This document shows positions 32,660-43,660 of a DNA stretch of 64,000 bases, in pieces; the first letter of the stretch is position 1; each line of letters opens with the position of its first letter. Source of the DNA: Prorocentrum cordatum (taxonomy: Eukaryota > Sar > Dinophyceae > Prorocentrales > Prorocentraceae); assembly GCA_963575745.1 (NCBI GenBank), contig CAUYUJ010018726.1, positions 1,321,112-1,385,111 of the forward strand, written 5' to 3'. The notes under the pieces were generated by a model. It saw only the letters and a program-made list of their open reading frames with translations, was not told the DNA's origin and searched no databases. The translations under genes and the position numbers were made by a program.

Positions 32660-33678
32660 AGTTGTACTTAAATGATAGAACGGTTAAAATCTCAATTGTC
32701 TTGGCATCCGTTGCTATTCCCACTGTGCAGGTGGTAACGACAGTTACACGAGTGAACGTGCGTGCGACGGCGACGACGGGGTTCTCGCCAATGCTTCACT
32801 CCAGTGCGGCTCCTGGGGCAGGTGCCCCCCGTGATCCCTGCAGGTCCAGCCGATTGCAGGGCGCGTTGCTCCAGGCAGTGATGCAAGTCATTGGAGGCTT
32901 GTATACAGTGGTCATTCCGTATTTAGCCTCGGTTGGCGTTTGGGAGTGGATGAGATAGCGCCGATTTAGCGTGGGCCAGCGTCGATTCAGCGTCGATTGG
33001 CGTCGACTCGCAAGAGCCGACGAGATGGTACGGGAGGCTCCCATGAGTTGCCACCGAAATCGTGAGGACGGGGAAATGTCGGAGGCGTGCATTGGAGTTC
33101 GGCCGGCGCACGTTGCGCAACCCGCATTGGCAGGCAGGCGGCATCTGCATCTGCGTCCCGCACCCAGCATTCGCAAGCAGCTCTCGCTTTCCGCATCGGC
33201 AGGCCGTACGACCTGGAGATCGCATCCTCAAGGTGCGCTCGCGCAGCGCAGCAGGACGAAGACCAGGGAGGAGATGGATTGGAGGTGGACGGCTCGGAGC
33301 TCCAGAACTTGCCGCTAATCACATGTAGATGGACCGCGCATGCGATCGTACGTAGTATACTAGATTGAAATTATCAAACATCTGTGGGTAGGAGTCCTGT
33401 CGGCTATGATTCCCTCGCAGGAATTGCTGTGAGTGTTCGTATCAGGTGGCTGCAGCCAGTAGGAACGATGTTGCTGGCGTGCGATCGTTTCCACCTCTAC
33501 GTGGGAGTCGGAGTTTGGCTGGCAAGTCCACTGACCGAGGCTCTGGGTCTTTGGGGGGCGTCTTGGATCCTATGGGACGATGCGCATTACCGTCTAGCGG
33601 GCGCTCTCCAAGTCGATGCATTGAGTAAGTCGGCGTACGCCGTCGGTTTCTCTTCGGCCGCTCTCATGATCGGAGAGT
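32660..33678. other. No gene seen
   Basis: Frames up to 141 codons exist without recognisable motifs. GTCGATTGGCGTCGA-type words at 32960-33010 recur at 36450-36545. Confidence 0.4.
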
Positions 33679-33877
33679 GCCGACACATTACGTTACATCG
33701 TCGGGGAACCTCGCCTGTCCCCAAAATTGGTGTCTTCTCTTGTGCCCGACGCGGGTTCGATGCGGACTCGACCCGGACGAGTCCGACAATGGATTCGATA
33801 CGAATTTGACGCGGGCAGGGCCGCGACGGGACAGGCAAAGTCCCCTGAGGATGCAACATAGGACACAAAGTGTCGGC
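33679..33877. mobile_element. Inverted-repeat element, family F
   Basis: The outer arms GCCGACAC (33679) and GTGTCGGC (33870-33877), and the inner arms 33696-33721 and 33828-33853 (about 21 of 26 paired, containing GCCTGTCCC/GGGACAGGC), form nested terminal repeats. A gap of a few bases separates outer from inner pairing. Non-coding. Confidence 0.5.
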
Positions 33878-33954
33878 CCATCTCGTGCACGCACCGCTTT
33901 TATCCAGCAAGCATCACTCGTACCTCTTTGCCTCTATCTCGCCGATGAGAGCGG

Positions 33955-34097
33955 TACAGTCGGACCGAGGTCTAAGATCGAGGCCGGTTCGGGGGAGGGT
34001 ACCCTGATGTTCCCCGTGCTCGTCGGATTGTTCTGCGCATCTTGGGGATGGCCTTCTGCTCTTCAAGGGACGCTCTTCCGTCCCAGGTCCGACTGTG
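33955..34097. mobile_element. CAGTC-type inverted-repeat element
   Basis: TA followed by CAGTCGGACC (33957-33966) pairs perfectly with GGTCCGACTG (34086-34095). The left half (33953-34052) is closely repeated at 40445-40543. The TA-CAGTC start resembles the Tc1/mariner-like MITE at 35693. Confidence 0.45.
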
Positions 34098-34434
34098 TCC
34101 GGCAGGCATCGCCCCTGCCTCCGCCTCGCCGACGAGAGCTGTGCGTCCGTCGTGTGCGGTCTCGGCCCGGGGAGGGCGGAGAACACGGATGGGGCGGGCG
34201 GTCTTCGCGCTCACGCAAGTGTTCGGGGGCGCGCGCGCGCGCTCGTTGCGATTCGCGTGCGCGCGCGTCGAGGCGAGGCCTGCGGGGAAGAAGGGGCGGC
34301 ATCCCGTCCCGAGGCGGTTTTCTGGCGGGGTGCATCGATTTTTCCGTTGCCAGTCTGTGGCGTTGGCTGCGGATTTTCCAGCGGCGCGCGACGTGCGACA
34401 CGCGACGAGGGGAGCAGAAGGATCAGGATAAGCT

Positions 34435-34650
34435 TGGGGACAGACAGGGACGAGGACGAAAACGAGGAGGGGGAGGGGAGAGGAGGAGGAGGGAGCAGCA
34501 GCAGGATGAGGAGGAGGAGGAGGAGGGGAGGAAAGAGGACGATGGCATCGACAGGGGCGGCGAGGAGAAGGGGAGGAGCTGGAGGAGGAGGAGGACACGG
34601 CGAGGACACGGCTGGCGAGGGAGGAGGAGGACGGCCTTCCCGCCCGCACG
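34435..34650. repeat. GGA-rich low-complexity tract
   Basis: GGA/GCAGCAGGATGAGG units. Surrounding frames (33677-34990) are simple Arg/Glu/Ala sequence. Confidence 0.75.
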
Positions 34651-34984
34651 ACGCCTGCGGCGTCCCCCCCGGGGCCCTGCGAGACGCGGCACGGGCAGCC
34701 GCGCGCTGGCCCTGCGCGCCGTCGTGCTGAGGGCGCCGCGCGAGGCACTCCAGGAAGGCCCTCGCCTTCGAGGGCCGAAGGAGTTGGCATCTCTATCCCT
34801 GCGGAAGGTCGGCTCCGCCGGGGAAAGGCCGGCGGGAGCCAGCGCAAGCAGAATTCGGCCTCAATGTTTGGTTGTTCAGGGTTTTCGGAATTTGTCGTGT
34901 CAAAACACACGCAAACATTTTATATCCCGGCCAGATCTTTCAACGCAGCGAGCTCTAGGGCGCGACCTTTGTAGATCAATTGCC

Positions 34985-35690
34985 ACCTGACGTCTGCCAG
35001 TGGATGGTCATGGCGTGGCTGACGCGTGCAACCAGAGCCGATGCACGAGGAAAATGGCGACATTCAAGTGCAGCGGAGGCCCGACCACGCCACCGACTGC
35101 TAGGGTCAACTGCTGCGGTGAGGCGGACAATAACAAAAAGCGCACGTGCACACGCAAGGACCCTGACCCTCATGGGCCGATTGGGCTCGAAGACGTGTAT
35201 TGTACATGATGATGCGGTCGAGAAGTTCGGTCGTGGCTACGGTGTCATTGTTTTTGCGTCGTCGGGCGTCGGGAGCATGTGAACTGTTGCCCGCAGGTGC
35301 ACCCGCCACTCGACGGGTTCGCCGAGCTGATTGTGACACGCGATTTGGAGGCGCTCAGGGTCCAGGGAGGGGCCCTGAAGAACAGCGTCGTCGCACCTTC
35401 CGCAGCCACAAGGGCTATCGTCAGATAGTAAAGCAGGCTTGTGCTCTCGGGGTACAGGGGGACCACTGTTCAAATCTTCAGGAGCATCGTGCCGCGCCAT
35501 GCTTGCGATCCTCTTTGGTCCCATCATGTCATTTGCGTACTCGTCATTGTAATGTTCTAGTAATCCACTCTCCATCAAAGGGTTCGTCTTAGCAGTGCAC
35601 TCAATGTGTGTGGGTCAGCTCATGCTGTGGTGCACGGGAGTCGTTTGATTTCACCTTATCATATCATTTTCTCGTCTACGGGATCCAGAC
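34985..35690. other. No gene seen
   Basis: Moderate-GC sequence with short overlapping frames only. Confidence 0.4.
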
Positions 35691-35692
35691 TA

Positions 35693-35894
35693 CAGTCAAA
35701 AACCCGAATAAGGACGCGCGACTTTGCTCAGGGTACCCTTGCGTCCTTGCTCTTCCTTGCTCTTGCGGCTCGTCCTTGGCCTCTTTCGCTTGCCCGCTTA
35801 CGGGGTTTTCGTCGTCCGCCGCCCCAAAAATCCCAACTTCGGCTTCCAAGGGTCTGGCGTCCTTACCGCGCGTCCTTATTAGGGTTTTTGACTG
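35693..35894. mobile_element. Tc1/mariner-like MITE, family E copy 1
   Basis: The left arm 35693-35720 starts CAGTCAAAAACCC and the right arm 35867-35894 ends GGGTTTTTGACTG. They pair at 27 of 28 positions, and TA flanks both ends (35691-35692, 35895-35896). A CAGT terminus with TA duplication is the hallmark of Tc1/mariner elements. The 202-base body has no transposase. Diverged copies are at 43311-43483 and 61062-61234. Confidence 0.8.
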
Positions 35895-36299
35895 TACGTT
35901 TCTGCATCATTTTCGTACCACCCCTGCTGGCTGCACGTCGGGGAAGAGAACGGATGTGGAAGAGGGCGGTGTTCGTTGACGACGCGGGGGAGGATGCGGG
36001 TCCTCCCTATCTTTCGGAGGCTTCAGATAGCCGTGGAAGCCTCCCTGACGCATCCGAACAATTTCACAGACGTGTGCGAGAGTGGGAGGAAGTCCAGAGT
36101 AAACCCAAAACGCATCACGGACTTTGTGAGTTTGCCGGAAATCCTCCAAGTGCTCCTTTTCACTGCGGGAATCGCCCGCCGCTCGGAAGCGGCCGCTCAA
36201 AAAGCTTGCAAAAATGGCGATTTGCCCGTGACCCCGCAGGTAAAGGTGCGCCAGAGCCGCCCGAAAGCAGTCGACGACTTCCGAAAGCCTCCCCCTCTC

Positions 36300-37050
36300 C
36301 TGCGATGACGACGGCGACGACGACGAAGGCGAAGACGGAGACGGCGGCGACGATGGTGGCGACGACGCCGACGGCGAGGAAGACAGCGAAGGCTTCGGTA
36401 GCAAATAATGTGAGCCTTGTTTACCTTCGCAATTCCGTTTTCAAAAAGCATTGACGTCGATTAGCGTCGGGTAGTCGATGAGATAGCGCCGATCTTGCGT
36501 CGATCGGGCGTCGACCATTTGTCGGTCTGGCGTCGACTAGCGTCGATGTGCGAGAGCCCGCAGGATACGGCATCTGTGCGAGAGTTGCGACCGGGGGCGG
36601 CGGCAGCGTTCAGGCCTTCGACGTGGGCCCGCTGCACCCCACCGGGGGCCTCGCGCTGGGCTTCGCGGTGGAGGGCGCCTGGCCTCACAGGCCGCCCGTC
36701 CTGCGGGCGGAGCCGGCGAGGGGGGACCTTCGGAGGTCGCGGCGGTCCAGGAGCACGGCCCAGTCCTCCACCTCCTGGTCCTCCTGCTCCTGCATGCTCT
36801 TTCCCCCTTGTCTCCCTTTCCTCTTCTTCCTCTTCTTCCTCCTGATCTCCCCCCTGATCATCATCAGCATCCTTATCACCCTCCTGGAGATGTTTGTATG
36901 AGACTCTCAATTCTGGGCGATGATTGAATTACCCTGGGAGGAGGGGGCCGTTAAAGTCACGTATCGCGCAGCAAACTTCAATCGACTCATCATCACCATC
37001 ATCATCATCATCATCAGCATCCTCATCATCATACTCACCATCATGGGAGA
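36300..37050. repeat. Low-complexity region with GAC and ATC runs
   Basis: GACGACGGCGACG units at 36303-36380 and ATCATC units at 36982-37042, with a CTTCCTC-rich tract at 36770-36870. Frames here lack domains. Confidence 0.55.
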
Positions 37051-37149
37051 GCAGGAGAGAGGGAGAGCGGGAAAGAGGGAGAGAGGAAAAGGGGGTGTTG
37101 AGGAGGATGCCCGCCCCAGTCCGTCGTTTGGGGGTGCGGGGGGGGGGGG

Positions 37150-37440
37150 GGGGCGAGGCTTTCCAATAGAATCTTCTCGGGGCGCTTATCAATACAATCG
37201 AATCCCTTTGTGGTCCTTTCAATAGAATCCCTCTGTGGTGGTTTCCAAAGCATTCTTGTTGTGACGCTTTCCAGTAGAATCAATGTGTGGCGCTTTCCAG
37301 AGGATTCCTGTTGTGAGGCTTTTCCATGGAATCCCTCTGTGGTGCTTTCCAGAGGATTCCTGTTGTGAGGCTTTCCAGTAGAATCCCTTTCCTGTGGTGA
37401 GGCTTTCCAATCGAGCCCTTTGTGTGGTCTATCCAAGTAG
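37150..37440. repeat. ~28-bp minisatellite
   Basis: About nine or ten diverged units built on CTTTCCA(G/A)(T/A)(A/G)GAATCC(C/T)-TGTTGTGAGG. Alternating unit types (TTCCAGTAGAATC and TTCCAGAGGATTC) suggest a higher-order pair. Confidence 0.75.
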
Positions 37441-37569
37441 ATGGTAGGAGAGGGATGTGGACGAACAGTGGGAAGCAGATGAGGGGGAGGACGGAAGAAA
37501 AGGGAAATATGAATGATATGATGATGAACGTGAATACGATCCAAGATAAAATATCTGATCTCAAGGGGG

Positions 37570-37600
37570 AGCATATATATATATATATATATATATAGAG
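37570..37600. repeat. TA microsatellite
   Basis: About 12 TA units ending at TATAGAGACAGGGG. Surrounding bases 37440-37800 contain no gene. Confidence 0.9.
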
Positions 37601-38114
37601 ACAGGGGAACGGGGCCCCAACGCGCTCGTGTATACGATGGAATTCTCGTTTTGAGGCGGCCTGAGAGAAATTGAGACGGATCAAGAGCAATTGAGGGACA
37701 TTGATATAGAATTCTTCGTTCCAACCGTTTGTTCAGAGACATCGAGACGAAAAGGGTCGCCCAGATGAGGACAATCGTGACCATTTGAGGTGTCCACTGC
37801 AAGTTTTTGGGGGAATTTCATGGCGACGCGGTTTGGCGAAACGAGCAGACGCATCAAAAGGATGAGCGGCTGGAGAAGCAGAGGGCGACGGCCAAATGGC
37901 ATGAACCAGGGAGCCCGAACATGTAACCCAAGCGAGGGCAAAGGGGGGAGGATGAATCCGCCACCGAGCCTTGTGCACGGTGGGACGCGCCAGAATGCCA
38001 AGGCCGGTCTGCCAGGGTTTCTGGAAGTCTTCTACGGGGCCATCTCCGCCACCCCTTCTCGCCGCAGAGCGCCGCGTGCATGGGGCCCTGCCTCCCTCGT
38101 AGGAGAACAGCAGA

Positions 38115-38285
38115 TGCGCACTCCCGCAGCAACGATGCCCCGTAGAAGTAAGACAAGTCGGCATTCCCGCGGCAACGATCATTTTCTGTAAAAAAACTAT
38201 GGGTCCGCACTCCCGCGGCCACGATCGCTCGTGCCAAGCAACAGATCCGCGCCCCCGCGGCCGCGATCCCTTGTAGAAACATCAA
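38115..38285. repeat. ~44-bp tandem repeat, four units
   Basis: CCGC-GGC-ACGATC units: the CTCCCGC-type word is at 38121, 38164, 38210 and 38252. Each is followed by an AACGAT/ACGATC word and most by a TGTA/GTAGAA word. Confidence 0.65.
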
Positions 38286-38289
38286 ACGG

Positions 38290-39430
38290 ATTGATCTCGC
38301 CAGCCTCGTTCGAAAGCGGGCGATCGCAACGGCGCGTCCAGGCGAACATACAAGATTGGGCGCCGATGAACATGCGCCCCGACCCCAACCGCTTCTTCAA
38401 CGCGCAAAGCCAACCCAAAGTGCCATCGAGACATGATCAAACTGCCGCAGGGGCAAAGCCTGTTTTGGAACATAATCGCGCGCGCGAAACGCTTACAGAG
38501 AAACACGCACACACATAAAGATATATCATATCATATCGCACAAGCAAACGCGCTCAACTTTCGCCCCCATCCCCCGCCAGCACCGCCCCATGTGGAGCTG
38601 CACGAGGTCCTCCTGCTCCTCCCTCTCCTTCCACTCCCGTTCATGTTGCTGCTGTTCGTCCTAGTTCCCCTTCTTCCACAACCTCATTATATTCCTCCTG
38701 CTTCTCCTCCTGCTCATCCTCCTGGATTGCGGCAAACACGATGGGGCCTTGTTGGGGAGTTCCAGGTCGGCTGTGACACGCGCCCGCGGATACTGAAAAC
38801 ATCAGCGCCATGGGAAGGGATGGGGGGACGGGATAGGATGTCAGACTTGTCGTGAGCGCACCTAGCTTATCTCCTCCCTCCTCGCCCCCTCCCGCTCTCC
38901 TGCAGCGGATACCACGAAGAGACTGCAACGGAGGCCGTTCCCGCCTCCACTTCCCCTCTCCACCTCCGAACCAGCGGGATCATCGGCCGTCAGGGTGCTC
39001 GACCGAGCCAGGGACAGTTGGGAACGTGGCTGAACCGCGGAAGTTCCCGTCCACCAGGGGCAGTTCGTTTGAGGGGAAGTACGAACCCTCAGTGCGAGCG
39101 CCGTCGGGCCATCCCTTTGTTGGGCTGCGGTGACCTCTGAAAACGGTGGTGACATCGGGGGTGGGGAGGGAGGAGGAGGAGGAAGGAGGGAGGATAACGA
39201 TTTTTTGTTCTAGGCAAGTCTGTGGCTGTGGGGCAGGGCTGTGGGGCGCCACCCAGTGCTCCCGACCTCTTGCTTTTGCAGGACGCGGGAGGCCTGGGGC
39301 GCTCGACCCCAGCACAAGAAGGGCAGTCGATTTTTGTCAGGGCAGACCTTCTCGGTGCCCGGCAGGTGGTCGGACCCTGGGAGCCACAAGCTGGCCTCGC
39401 GCAGGGGGGGGGGGGCAGGGGGGGAGGGGG
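38290..39430. other. No gene seen
   Basis: A CCTCCTGCTCC-type pyrimidine tract lies at 38605-38730. Otherwise mixed sequence with short frames. Confidence 0.4.
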
Positions 39431-39433
39431 GAA

Positions 39434-39528
39434 GGCTTCTTAGAAGGAGGCTGTTTCTTAGAAGGCGCGGGCCTTGTCTGTAGATGTAGGGCAGGCGCCT
39501 TCAAGAAGCAGCCTCCTTCTAAGAAACC
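39434..39528. mobile_element. Foldback element with ~35-bp arms
   Basis: 39434-39468 (starting GGCTTCTTAGAAGGAGGCTG) pairs with 39495-39528 (ending CAGCCTCCTTCTAAGAAACC) with only a few mismatches, leaving a loop of about 26 bases. Related to the CTTCTCAGAAGG palindromes at 22.2 kb and 44.8 kb by its TTCTNAGAA words. Confidence 0.65.
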
Positions 39529-39899
39529 TTCCCCTTCGCCCTACACCCTTGTGCGCGCCGCCCTAATCAAGTGTTTCAGGACCCCAGCACTCAGACGATG
39601 TTTAAACCCTTGGGGGCGTTGTTTGTTTTCAGTTTTCAGGATACGCGTTTTTCGCGTCGCTTCGGTGCATAAGTTGGCGTTTCCCTTTGGGGATTCTCCT
39701 TCGCGCAGTTTTCGGTTCGTTTCAATGTTGCATTGCAGTTGTGTGTTGTTTGGGGCTGCCGCCTTGTCCTTCCGTTCTGGTTTGCTGCAAACTGAACTGT
39801 TGATAATGGTTGAGACAAGCACAGCGTTTTCTGCGTCAGACATCGAAATCGAGAGACATCCTCCGCCGTCTGATCTTGTCGCGGCGCCAGGGGGAGGTA

Positions 39900-39975
39900 G
39901 AGGCGGAGGGGGGCGGGAGGAAGAGGAGGAGGAGAAGGAGGAGGAGGAGGAGGAGGAGAGGAGGAGGAGGAGGGC
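39900..39975. repeat. GGA microsatellite
   Basis: GGAGGAGGAGAAGG units upstream of the oxidoreductase gene. The frame crossing it (39146-40465) is not supported as a protein. Confidence 0.85.
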
Positions 39976-40977
39976 TACACCCTATCGGCGGCCCGTCCGC
40001 AGGGTGACCGAGATCGGCGCCGAGGGGCTGGTGCCCGCCTGGAACGCCGCCTCGCCCTCCCTGGCGGTGCGCGTGGGCGACCGCCTGGCCGCGGCGAACG
40101 GGGTGTCGGGCTGGAGAGCGGCTTTCCCCGGTGCTTCCCTCGGCTGCTGCCGCCGACTCGTGGCCTCCTCTCGCCGGCGCCCTGCGCGGCAGCGTCCCTT
40201 CGACCTCTGGGAGAACGCGGGTGCCCTCGCCAGCCGAGGGGCCACGCCCCCCCCCCCCCCCCGCTGCGCCCCTGAAAGGGCCCGGCGCGCGCCTGCAGGT
40301 TCTCGGCTCGCCGTTGTCCTGGGGCACCTTGGAGCGCCGCTCGGCCGTCTTGCGCTGCTTGCAGCCTCCGTTGGGGCGGTCTCGGGAGGTCTCGGAGGCG
40401 ACCTGGGGCCGAGGAGAGCGCCAGGGAGGCGATGTTCTGAGCTTGGTACAGTCGGGCCGAGATAGAGATCGAGGTCGTTTCGGGGAGGGTGCCCGAGTGT
40501 TCTTCGTGCTTGTCGGGTGTGTTGGTGCATTTTGGGGGAGGGCACCCTCGAATGTACGTCAGCTTGGCCTGCGGAGGTTCTCATGTTCCTGAAGGGTGTT
40601 CTTATGCACCAGGTTCAGCCGCTTGCGGTCGGGGGAGGCGGGGGTTCCCCCTGGAAGCTGTGCGAAAAGGCTCCGTCCCAGACAGCCGACGTGCACCCTG
40701 GCACGCCCCGACGCGCCGAGGGCAGGGTGGCGGACCAGGGGACCGCGAGGCGGGACGTGGAGGCAATCGGTTTCGGTCGGCGCTGCACCTGCGGGTGGTC
40801 CTCGCCACCGCGTCCCCGTTGTGTTCATGGACGTGGCCGGGCGCGCATGTGTTCTCAGGGGGCTCCCGAGAGTCGGGGGATCCAGGGCACGGGAGGGACC
40901 CCGCCAGGCGCCGACTGGGCGGGGCGAGTCCTCATCTCGGCTCCAGGCTCCCATACGCCTCGCGCGCCCGTCTCGGC

Positions 40978-42408
40978 ATGGCGGCAGCCAGGGCCGCAGC
41001 GGCGCCCTTCTACGACGCCTGCGTCGTCGGCGGCGGTGTCGTTGGTGCCGCGGTGCTGCGAGAGCTGGCCGGGAGGGGTTTCTCCGCGGTCTTGGTCGAG
41101 CGGCACTGCGTCGGTGGTGGCGTGAGCGCAGGCAACACGGGTATCGCGTGCACGCTGCTGGACGTTCCAGGGGGGACCCTGGAGCGGCGGTGCCTCGAGC
41201 GCGGCATCGCCCAGAATCTGCATACCTACAGAGCGCTTGGGATTCCCCACCGGCCGTGCGGCGCGCTCTACGTGGCGTGGTCGGCGGCGGAGCTCGCGGC
41301 GCTGGAGGAGGCGCGGTCGCGCTCCTGGGGCGCCGAGACGCGCATGCTGTCCGCCGCCGAGCTCGCGCGCGAGGAGCCCATGCTGGGCCCCGGCGCGCAG
41401 GGGGCGATGCTGGTGCCCGGGGAGGTCGTGGTCGACCCTGGCATGGTGCCCCTGGCGTACGCCCACGACGCGCTGCAGAGGGGCGCAGTGGTTCTCGAGG
41501 GCGCCGAGATGCTGGGCCTGGAGCGCTGTGGCGGCGGCTGGGTGGTCCACCTGTGCCCGCCCACAGACGGCGACCGGCCCTCGCTGCTGCGGGCGGGGCA
41601 CGTCGTCACCTGTGGCGGGCTGGACGCGGACGAGGTCGAGTCGCGCGCCGGAGGCGGCGCGCAGCTCGCGTTCCGACCGCGGCGCGGCGACTACGCCGTG
41701 TTCCGCAGGCCGTGCGTGAACACGCCCGCGCCCCTGAACCGGCCCGTGGGGTCGGTGCCGATGGAGGGCGCCAGGGGCGTCTACGTGTGGCCGACGGCAC
41801 ACGGCGACGTGGCCTGCGGCCCCACCAACGTGGCGCAGGAAGGCAAGGGCCTGCCCGAGGCCGACCCCGCCACGCTCGCGGAGCTCGAGCGGAAGGCGCT
41901 CGAGGTGTGCCCGGCGCTGCGCGGCTGGCCCCTGGCGGGCCACTACGCGGGGCTGCGGCCCGCCCTGGAGCCCGGCAGGTGGGGCACCGACTACGTCATC
42001 CGCACCATGCCAGAGGAGCAGCGCACCGTGGTGGCGGGGGTGCGCAGCACCGGCCTCACGGCCTCGCTGGGCATCGCAGCAGAGGTGGCCGACGGGCTGG
42101 CTGCGCAGGGGCCTGTAGCGGCCGGCAGGCCTCGGGGAGCGGCTCGGCTGCCGAACCCCGGGGAGCTCGCGAGGGACTACGTGTCGCGGGGCGACGGCCG
42201 CATCTCGCTGGGGGGGCGCGGCTTCAGGGTCAGCCACCCGCTCACCATCGTCGGCCTCGGCGGTCCCCTCGGCGGTGAGCCGCCATGGGCGCAGCGTGGC
42301 TCGCGGGCTTGGCTTGGTGCACGACCGCGGGGATGCTCGACGTACTCGGCCGCTTGCGTGTTGGCAGCGCAGCGGTCGTTGAAGCGATTGGTGCGACGAG
42401 CCTCGTGA
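40978..42408 (+). CDS. FAD-dependent oxidoreductase (DAO/GlpA type)
   Basis: 476 residues from the ATG at 40978. The N-terminus has the dinucleotide-binding fold: GGGVVG at residues 18-23, then an acidic strand end (VLVERHCVGGG) and the SAGNTGIA loop where the FAD pyrophosphate lies. Near the C-terminus, VAGVRSTGLTASLGIA matches the second flavin-contact motif of the DAO family. I infer oxidation of a hydroxy-acid or glycerol-3-phosphate-like substrate; the substrate cannot be read from sequence. There is no intron in the domain. The frame is open upstream to 40489, but this part is unlike the family, and the ATG at 40978 directly precedes the conserved fold. The last 60-70 residues are less conserved-looking. 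GC-rich third positions fit a host gene. No clear targeting peptide or spliced-leader relict was seen. Other long frames here (40596-42278 plus, 40855-42522 minus) are shadows. Confidence 0.85.
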   Translation: MAAARAAAAPFYDACVVGGGVVGAAVLRELAGRGFSAVLVERHCVGGGVSAGNTGIACTLLDVPGGTLERRCLERGIAQNLHTYRALGIPHRPCGALYVAWSAAELAALEEARSRSWGAETRMLSAAELAREEPMLGPGAQGAMLVPGEVVVDPGMVPLAYAHDALQRGAVVLEGAEMLGLERCGGGWVVHLCPPTDGDRPSLLRAGHVVTCGGLDADEVESRAGGGAQLAFRPRRGDYAVFRRPCVNTPAPLNRPVGSVPMEGARGVYVWPTAHGDVACGPTNVAQEGKGLPEADPATLAELERKALEVCPALRGWPLAGHYAGLRPALEPGRWGTDYVIRTMPEEQRTVVAGVRSTGLTASLGIAAEVADGLAAQGPVAAGRPRGAARLPNPGELARDYVSRGDGRISLGGRGFRVSHPLTIVGLGGPLGGEPPWAQRGSRAWLGARPRGCSTYSAACVLAAQRSLKRLVRRAS

Positions 42409-42409
42409 G

Positions 42410-43305
42410 CAACGATTCAAGTGCGTGCTTCGGATAGCGATCGGTGGCTGATGGACGGGCGATGGACGATGGATGAAAGGCCCAACATTTCTGTCCATGG
42501 CCTGCTCCTCAGCATGTAGCATTTCTCAATCCAGTGGGGGGATAGGGGGGGCGCTGCCGTTTTTCCTTTCGCGGTCGTGGGCAGCAAGCTCAACATCGGG
42601 GCGACCTACATGGGTGGAAGTAGGGAAGGGGCCTTGCCCAGCGTTGCCAGGACCGGGGCTCGATCAGCTTGTCCCTTCCAGCTCTTTGCCGTCGGCTTTT
42701 GGCTGTGATTACGTTGGCTCCATCTCGCGGTGGCCTATGTCAGGATTTTGGTAAGTTTGTGCGTGTGTTTATGTTCGTATTTGTGTTTGTGTTTCTGGGT
42801 GCTTGTTGTGTGTGTGTGTGTTTGTCTGCGTGTTGGCGTGTCCATTCTTCTTTTCCTGACAGCGAAAGGCGTGAGTTGCCTTCATACGACCTCGTCGGCA
42901 TGACGGTGCCCTGGAGGAGCTCGAGGGCCGATTCTGAGCCGGGCTGACGTGTTCCGTTCCAGGCCTGAGGTCCGAGGTTTTGCTTACCGTGTTGTCTTTT
43001 GGAGGGCGGTACGCTGGAGCCCAGCCTCCTTCCCTGGCAGGCCTTCAGGATGACGCAGCTACGTTGAGATTACAGTATCTGAATCTGTTTCGGCGTAGCT
43101 GCACATCGCCTGGCCTCGTTTAGCTCATCGTTCGTGAGCCCAAGGAATCCGCGCGGACCTCCGGAAGTGCATGTCTATGCCACAATTCGTTCCCCGAGCG
43201 CAGGGCATTACCAGCGCGGCGAGAAGCTGCAGGCAGTCGTCGGGCGCTCGGGGCCCGAAGAGAATCGGGCCTACGAGACGGGTGGTCCGCGCCAACGTGG
43301 GTCAG
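42410..43305. other. No gene; TG-rich stretch and a 9-bp inverted repeat
   Basis: TGTGTTTGTG-type repeats at 42750-42830. GCAGCTACG (near 43057) pairs with CGTAGCTGC (near 43096). A lone arm of the family C element, reversed, lies at about 43135-43165. Confidence 0.5.
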
Positions 43306-43310
43306 CGCGA

Positions 43311-43483
43311 CAGTCAGTCATCATAGTAAGGATGGGCGACCTTCCCAAGGATACTCTTGCATCCTTGCCCCCTCGGTCCATCCTTGGCCACTTTCGTTGG
43401 CTGAGCCCCGCTCCAGAAGCTTCGGAATGGGCTTCCAAGGCCCTTGCATCCTTATCGCGCCTCCTCATGACACGGGTTGACTG
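43311..43483. mobile_element. Tc1/mariner-like MITE, family E copy 2
   Basis: Begins CAGTCAGTCATC and ends GGGTTGACTG. The interior shares AAGGATGGGC, TTGGCC..TTTCG.TGG, TTCCAAGG and GCATCCTTA with copies 1 and 3. Flanking TA is lost and the arms are diverged. Confidence 0.6.
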
Positions 43484-43660
43484 TGTGACCCCCTCTGGCT
43501 GCCCCGGGGGGTGGTTTGGGAGCCACGTGGGGCCGACTGTCCCTCTCCGCCCGCGGCCTGGGCGGGCTCGGGAGGCGGCGGGGCGGCCAGCGGGCCACGC
43601 GGCAGGAGATGTTTCACAGTCTGGGCCTCCCAGCTGGGGTCGGAGGAGATGGGGTCTGAG

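Noticed and set aside
33384-33809. 141-codon frame as a possible small gene
   Set aside because: No recognisable motif, and its end lies inside an inverted-repeat element. Evidence is too weak to call.
40596-42278. 560-codon plus frame and 555-codon minus frame over the oxidoreductase
   Set aside because: Shadow frames of a GC-rich gene. Only the 40978 frame has the GGGVVG and RSTGLTAS flavin motifs.
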